DNA of 39,281 nt. Origin: SAR202 cluster bacterium Io17-Chloro-G4. GTDB lineage: Bacteria > Chloroflexota > Dehalococcoidia > Lucifugimonadales > UBA3495. The notes under the pieces were generated by a model. It was not told the DNA's origin. It saw nothing but the letters and a program-made list of their open reading frames with translations, and did not search any database. Below are positions 34,490 through 39,281 of this stretch, in pieces; within the stretch, counting starts at the first letter, position 1; each line of letters opens with the position of its first letter. The position numbers and the translations under genes are program-made. The stretch is taken from the NCBI GenBank assembly GCA_002816455.1, contig MUCR01000063.1:1-39281 (forward strand). Direction: 5' to 3'.

Positions 34490-35032
34490 TTAATTCCCGG
34501 AGCTGACTCGGTGGTCTTGTTCCATGTTTAGCAGTTCCGCTTTAACCTTCAGTCCACCGGCGCCGTACCCCCTCAGGTCCCCATCGCTGGCTATGACCCG
34601 GTGACAAGGTATTACCAGCGCAAACGGGTTCCGGGCCATGGCCTGTCCTGCCGCCCTGACCGCCAGTGGGCTTCCTGCTTCGACGGCCAGCCACGCATAG
34701 CTCCTAGTTTCTCCGGCGGGAATGCGGCGGCAGGCCTGCCAAGCGGCGCTGAAAAAGGGCGGAGCGCCTGAGAGGTCCAACTCGATCTCATCCAAAGCTT
34801 GTGCCTCTCCCGAGAAATACCTCTCCAAGCAATGTTGTTCTTTAGAAAAATATGATGGGTCGTTTTCCGACCGGTCCAAATCCGGCCCCAGCCCTTCCAG
34901 CGTTTTATCCAGAGTCGGCTGAAGGCTAAGTCTACGCAAGCCGTTTCCGGCTCCTATAAAGCCAATCCAACCGGCGCTAACTTGGAACAGGTGATACTTC
35001 AGAGAAAACTTCCCTGACTTTTTACCGGCCAT
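34490..35032 (-). CDS. Methylated-DNA-protein cysteine methyltransferase (Ogt/MGMT)
   Basis: A 180-residue O6-alkylguanine repair protein that moves the alkyl group from DNA to its own cysteine. The active site ALVIPCHRVIASDGDLRGYGAGG gives Cys143 in PCHR; the helix-turn-helix region RRIPAGETRSYAWLAVEAGSPLAVRAAGQAMARNP is present upstream. The N-terminal region is an Ogt-type domain of about 90 residues. ATG 35032 has GAGGAGG 8 bases upstream. It lies 37 bases after the transglutaminase gene on the same strand and may be read as part of that operon. Confidence 0.95.
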   Translation of the reverse strand: MAGKKSGKFSLKYHLFQVSAGWIGFIGAGNGLRRLSLQPTLDKTLEGLGPDLDRSENDPSYFSKEQHCLERYFSGEAQALDEIELDLSGAPPFFSAAWQACRRIPAGETRSYAWLAVEAGSPLAVRAAGQAMARNPFALVIPCHRVIASDGDLRGYGAGGLKVKAELLNMEQDHRVSSGN

Positions 35033-35069
35033 TTTTCCAGCCTCCTCGTCCCTTCTTCTATATCTTTCC

Positions 35070-37583
35070 CTATCTCCCTTTCGGAGCGAAAACTCGCCCT
35101 AGCATGGGCAAACGTATTCGCAGCCATGCTTCCACTATCCGGTTGCGGTCGTCCACGCTCAGCCGCTGGCCGCCATACTGGCTTCGGACGTATGATTCAA
35201 CCAAAGTGTTCACTTCGCCACTATAGTTGGGCAATGCGTTCCGGAGCCGCTCGCCATATTGATAGGGAGTCTGATGGGTCAGGGGTCCTAAGGACCCGAG
35301 CCTAGCCAGGAGGGCCATCCGGAGGTAAGCGGTTTGCGGGTCGTCTGTGGACTTCATGTACCGCCTCCAAAGGAAAGCTCCAATGCCCGCTATGATTGCC
35401 AGAACGACTAGAATTATCAGCAACCAGAGCAATCCGTCGATCAACCTTTCAGACAAACTGGCGGGCGAATCATCTAGCGCACCGTCCAACGGTCCGGCGT
35501 CTTCCTCATCGCATTCAAAGCTCTCTTCAAAACACTCCAGAGCCGCCGGGTTCTGCTCCCCCGTAGCTTCAAGAGTTTGCGGTTCAATTTCCTGTTCCAC
35601 CAGCAATGGATTCGGTATGTTCCCGCCAGGCGTGGGCTCAAAGTTAACCCAACCGTACTCCGGGAAATATACCTCTACCCAAGCGTGACTATGGCTATCC
35701 GTTACCAGATAGACATCCTCGTCCTTCAACTTGTCGCCTTGGGTGTAACCCGTGGCCAGCCGGGTAGGCACGCCGACCGTGCGGAGCAAGACCGCCATGG
35801 AGGAACCGAAATACTCGCTGTAGCCTTGCCGCAGCGTGAACAAGAAGTGGTCTACGCCGTCCGCATCGAATGGAGGAGGCGTAACTTGGAGATTATATGG
35901 AAGCGGAGCCAAGTAATCTTCAATAGCCTTCGCCTTGTCGTAGGGCGTCTCGACTCCCTCGGTCAACTGGGCGCCCAGGTCCCATACTCGTTGGGGAAGG
36001 TCCTCCGGGAGTTGGGTATATTTCAAAATCGCCCAAGCCGGGTAGTCGGTCCCTGCATTTCGCAACTCACTGGGCGTGGCCACGGACACCGAAGAGGTAA
36101 TTTGGTATTCTTCGCCTGCTTTGACCTTGCCGTCCGAGTTGCGCGCCGCAAGCACGTCCTGCTGGACGGGGAGGGTCTCCACCACAGTCACGCCGGTTAC
36201 TGCGCTTTGGTCCCGATGCACTTCCATCAAGAGCTGCCCCGGAGGTACTGCAGCGGCCAGAGAGGCATCGTCGACCAACGTTCCCCTTTGGTCGATTATC
36301 TGGGATAACCTGTCGGCGGTTTGGGCCAGCGCACGCGGCAAACTTTGCCTTGTCCCGTCACCCGCCAAGCTCAACCGGTACTGAGGGGAGTCGAATGTTT
36401 CCACCCCAATAGAGCGGTCCGCGGCTAATATGCGGTCGCCTGCAAACACGGTCCTCGTGGCATAGTTGGGTTTCACGGTGTAGGTAAATTCCAGCCGGCT
36501 CTTGGCCGGCTGTGGTTCAGCATAAGTAGGAACCCAATCCAGAGCCTCCCAGGTGGTTTCTTCGGACACCCAACCTTTGGCCGTATAGGTACCGTAAGAA
36601 CGCGCTTTCCAATACATAGCCGCCGGGGACTCAACTCGCAGCACTTGGAGCGTGGTAGGATTTATGGTTCCCTGGAAAGCCATGGCGTCGCCCCATATCC
36701 TATAACCAAGGGGACGTCTGGCCGGGAGACCGGCAAATAGCCTGTTAAAATCATCTTCCCAAGTTTCCAAGGGCGAACGAATAGCCTCGTAGACGTCGTG
36801 AGCCGGGCCCACGGTGTTGCCGGTGGGCACTAGAAACGCGACTATCATTACAGCAGCAGCCAGGAAGAAACTGTCGGATACTGACAGGGCCCCCAAATGC
36901 CCGTCGTACCGGATGTTGCGGCTTATCCAATTCTGCCGACGGCGCACCGCCTGCACGCGAGCAACCAATAGCAGAGCCGAAAACAAATACAAGCCCAGAA
37001 ACACACTGGCATTGGGCGGCAGATATGTCAGGTTTGAGAGTAGACCGGCAGAGCCCAATATAAAGACACCCCAAAAATTCCGGTTCCGGCCAAATACCCA
37101 AACCGCAGCATACCCGCACAACCAACTGGCGGCCAAGACGCCGAATGCGAAGGGGACTTGGTCTATGTTGATGTCGCCCGCTTTCACCGCCGTGAACCAG
37201 AGCTGCAAACGGTCCCACAATTGGGCTGAACTTGCCACCGTGTCTTGCCCGCCTGTAAAGGAAGTCATTTGCCAGACAACGGTCAAGATCCCCACAGCCA
37301 ACCCAAAAGGGAAAACCAGAATCCCCCAAAACGGCAAGCGGTAGAGGACCAATCCCGTCAACATCCCCAAAAGGAGCACGCCGACCAAGTTCGGCGTTTC
37401 CACCCAGTCGGCGTGAACAACCGACCAAACCACTATGATCAGGTTCACCGCCAGCAGCGCAAGCGCAAGCCACCCATCGGAAGGCTGCAATATTCTAGCC
37501 AGGCCAAGTGCGCCGTCTTGCACCGATTCGGCGCTAAATCTTCTGCCCGTGTCGACGGGTTCGGCAATATCAGCCTGGCTCAT
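35070..37583 (-). CDS. Transglutaminase-like membrane protein (TgpA family), Cys-to-Ser variant
   Basis: An 837-residue protein. It has about seven N-terminal membrane segments (near 38-57, 66-82, 86-105, 144-164, 170-187, 192-210, 237-254), a periplasmic-side transglutaminase-like core, one more membrane segment near 712-740, and a C-terminal DUF4129-like tail. In the core, FLFTLRQGYSEYFGSSMAVLLRTVGVPTRLATGY has Ser589 (AGC codon) where the catalytic Cys is expected; HAWVEVYFPEYGWVNFEPTPG carries the His. The ATG overlaps the end of the DUF58 reading frame by four bases (ATGA). moxR-DUF58-TgpA is a known operon type, possibly for assembly or modification of surface proteins; this role is uncertain. 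Confidence 0.92.
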   Translation of the reverse strand: MSQADIAEPVDTGRRFSAESVQDGALGLARILQPSDGWLALALLAVNLIIVVWSVVHADWVETPNLVGVLLLGMLTGLVLYRLPFWGILVFPFGLAVGILTVVWQMTSFTGGQDTVASSAQLWDRLQLWFTAVKAGDINIDQVPFAFGVLAASWLCGYAAVWVFGRNRNFWGVFILGSAGLLSNLTYLPPNASVFLGLYLFSALLLVARVQAVRRRQNWISRNIRYDGHLGALSVSDSFFLAAAVMIVAFLVPTGNTVGPAHDVYEAIRSPLETWEDDFNRLFAGLPARRPLGYRIWGDAMAFQGTINPTTLQVLRVESPAAMYWKARSYGTYTAKGWVSEETTWEALDWVPTYAEPQPAKSRLEFTYTVKPNYATRTVFAGDRILAADRSIGVETFDSPQYRLSLAGDGTRQSLPRALAQTADRLSQIIDQRGTLVDDASLAAAVPPGQLLMEVHRDQSAVTGVTVVETLPVQQDVLAARNSDGKVKAGEEYQITSSVSVATPSELRNAGTDYPAWAILKYTQLPEDLPQRVWDLGAQLTEGVETPYDKAKAIEDYLAPLPYNLQVTPPPFDADGVDHFLFTLRQGYSEYFGSSMAVLLRTVGVPTRLATGYTQGDKLKDEDVYLVTDSHSHAWVEVYFPEYGWVNFEPTPGGNIPNPLLVEQEIEPQTLEATGEQNPAALECFEESFECDEEDAGPLDGALDDSPASLSERLIDGLLWLLIILVVLAIIAGIGAFLWRRYMKSTDDPQTAYLRMALLARLGSLGPLTHQTPYQYGERLRNALPNYSGEVNTLVESYVRSQYGGQRLSVDDRNRIVEAWLRIRLPMLGRVFAPKGR

Positions 37584-38851
37584 GCCCGGCCTCCCCGGCC
37601 GGGACGGGCAGCGATAGCCGCATCACCCCCTTCTATTGGGGCCCTGCTAGACAACGGCGCTCGAAGGCAATCATTTATGGGCACACCCTTTTTGACCAGG
37701 TAGCTGGTGACATCGTTGGCAGCCAGCGCTTGAAGGACCGGTTCAATGCTCGGCGCTTCACCAAAGTCTTGAGGGTCAATCATCACGGCGTTAACATTGA
37801 CGCCCTAGCGCCGCAATTCGCTGATGGCGTGGACCCAGTCAGTTCTGGAGGACGGAGTGATCACCGTCAGGGTGTTGAAGCGGCTGTAGGAAGGCCTCAA
37901 GTCATATAGGAACCGCTCCAGACCGACAGTACCGGATGCCCGTACAACCGCCAGGGTCTCCATCAATCTTCCCGGGTGCTCTGGGCTGGTGTTGGGCCGG
38001 TGCACATGCCTGTTGTCTCCATTGGCGGCAAGTCCCACGGGAAAGGAAAACTCGGTGAGCCTGGCGATTAATGAGGCCGCCACAATCACCGCAATTTCCT
38101 CAGTGTTGACCACCGGGTCGGCGTCCACCCCCACATGAACCCCGGCCTCCATGTCCATCACAACCCAACTTTCGGCGGACAAGCCCATATCGAACTCCTT
38201 AACCATCAGCGAGTTCATACGGGCGGTGTAGGGCCAGTGAATCCGGCGATAGCTATCGCCGTCATTGTAGTGGCGGATGGATGCTACATCTGTGGCGATG
38301 TGGTCCCAGTGGCGGGTGACACGCCCGTCGCTGGGCAAACTGGCTAGAAGGGGGTCCATGTCGGGTAGGGAATGGGCAGCGGGCAGCACCGTAATTGTTT
38401 TGGATTCGAGAAAACGGCGTCGCAGCCGGAACAAGCCAAAGGGGTCTTGGCTGGTTACATCTAGTTCTCCCGTTTGGAATACACCTCGGCGGCTCAGGTA
38501 AGTCTCTGTCCGCCAAACGCGGACTTGATCTCCAATTACGGCCAAGCCGCGGCCCGTAGACGGGTCAGGCAGGTCCGTGATCTCCACAACTTCGAGCCAT
38601 GATTTGGGCAGGCGAATGCGATTCCGAAAACGGATGTGGCCCACCAGGTACTCGCCCACCGTGCCCCGCGTGGCGGTTCGAAATAGGTTTAGGTCGATAC
38701 CTCGCAAACCCATCCACGACCAAAACAGACCCATGCACAGCAACAATATCAACGAGTAGAAGAACCGGTAAAAGAAGTTGAATCCGGTTCCGAAAGCATA
38801 AAATCCAATGACGGCCAGCAAGACCAAGATTGCTATGCTTCGTTTGCTCAC
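37580..38851 (-). pseudogene. DUF58 protein gene interrupted by an in-frame TAG
   Basis: The first 348 codons encode a DUF58 protein: two membrane helices (about 6-24 and 30-47), then a vWA-like region with the family motif DGDSYRRIHWPYTARMNSLMVKEFD. Translation stops at TAG (37805-37807) after SRTDWVHAISELRR. The same frame resumes directly as GVNVNAVMIDPQDFGEAPSIEPVLQALAANDV and runs to 37580, overlapping the TgpA start by ATGA. That continuation is the normal DUF58 C-terminus (ELRRRGVxVxxVxLDPxxFG), so the ancestral gene had about 423 residues and the stop is a nonsense change, sequence error, or readthrough site. Start is GTG 38851, with no strong ribosome site. Confidence 0.85.
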
Positions 38852-38932
38852 TGTTAATCCAGGGGAAATCCAGATTCTTTCTGAAGCGACGGGAGCTATT
38901 GTGCCGGTGACCTCGGGCCGGATCAGGGCTCG

Positions 38933-39281
38933 CTACCGGGTCGCCCCCGGAACAGCCACGCTTTCTAGAAGCTCGGACACCACGTCTTTTTGCGCCACGC
39001 CTCGCATCCTTGCCGAGGAGGAAAGGATAATCCGGTGAGCCATCACGGGCACAGCCAGGGCTTTAATGTCGTCGGGAAGCACAAAATCCCGGTCCTGAAC
39101 AAGGGCCAATCCTCTAGCGGCTCTAAAGAGCCCCAACGACGCCCTGGGTGAGGCGCCCAAGGAGATGTCTTGGTGCCCTCTGGTGGCCTCCACCAAGCTC
39201 ACAATATATTGGCGTACCAATCGGTCTACGTACACCGATTTGGCGGCGGTTTGTAGGTTGGCCACGTCGTCAGGAGTTGCC
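38933..39281 (-). CDS. MoxR-family AAA ATPase, C-terminal part (runs off window)
   Basis: Only the last 115 or so residues lie in the window; the frame is open to the window edge, so the gene is cut by the boundary and is not broken. The visible sequence VRQYIVSLVEATRGHQDISLGASPRASLGLFRAARGLALVQDRDFVLPDDIKALAVPVMAHRIILSS is the typical lid region of MoxR ATPases, including the GASPRAS motif. MoxR proteins act as chaperone-like ATPases, usually upstream of DUF58 genes, as here with an 81-base gap. Confidence 0.92.
   Translation of the reverse strand, partial: ATPDDVANLQTAAKSVYVDRLVRQYIVSLVEATRGHQDISLGASPRASLGLFRAARGLALVQDRDFVLPDDIKALAVPVMAHRIILSSSARMRGVAQKDVVSELLESVAVPGATR

Noticed and set aside
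37580-37786. Separate 68-residue gene between DUF58 and the transglutaminase
   Set aside because: It is in the same frame as DUF58 and is its normal C-terminus beyond the amber codon, not an independent gene.

Overview
The window looks like chromosome of a free-living, probably marine or aquatic Chloroflexota bacterium of the SAR202/Dehalococcoidia type. This is an inference from gene content: three luciferase-like (LLM) flavin/F420 oxidoreductases, a deazaflavin-type nitroreductase-fold protein, a PPOX-fold protein, several amidohydrolases and amidases, a DUF1800/DUF1501 pair, a GuaB3-type IMP dehydrogenase relative, and a UGSC-type selenoprotein. There are no phage genes, transposases, CRISPR arrays or tRNAs. 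Short palindromic repeats fill several intergenic gaps.

Layout. 1-5.4 kb (+): an alpha/beta hydrolase with a nitroreductase-fold partner, then a DUF1800, DUF1501 and NHL-propeller cluster behind a good sigma70-type promoter and ended by a strong terminator. 5.4-15.4 kb: a catabolic-looking mosaic of PPOX protein, hydrolase, three LLM oxidoreductases, two amidohydrolases, one amidase, and a frameshifted SRPBCC gene. 15.6-18.9 kb (+): a TPR protein and an SDR dehydrogenase, then moaD-moaE. 18.9-23.5 kb (-): radA, clpC and a solitary 5S rRNA gene that appears to have its own promoter.

23.6-27.5 kb (+): a guaB3-like gene; a UGSC selenoprotein gene whose in-frame TGA is followed by a SECIS-like hairpin with a GGUCU loop; a conserved-looking partner gene; a 526-bp gap; and a small zinc-ribbon protein. 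27.7-31.5 kb (+): dnaE, the replicative polymerase alpha subunit. 31.6-39.3 kb (-): a B12-binding-type radical SAM protein, an alpha/beta hydrolase, an alkylguanine-DNA methyltransferase, and a moxR-DUF58-transglutaminase (TgpA-like) operon whose moxR runs off the window edge.

The most notable points are the selenoprotein, which plain ORF calling would truncate at residue 95; the DUF58 gene interrupted by an in-frame amber codon, with its C-terminal part still open and overlapping the next gene; the orphan 5S rRNA; and the Cys-to-Ser change at the expected nucleophile of the transglutaminase. All functional statements come from reading the sequence and family knowledge; no database search was run.
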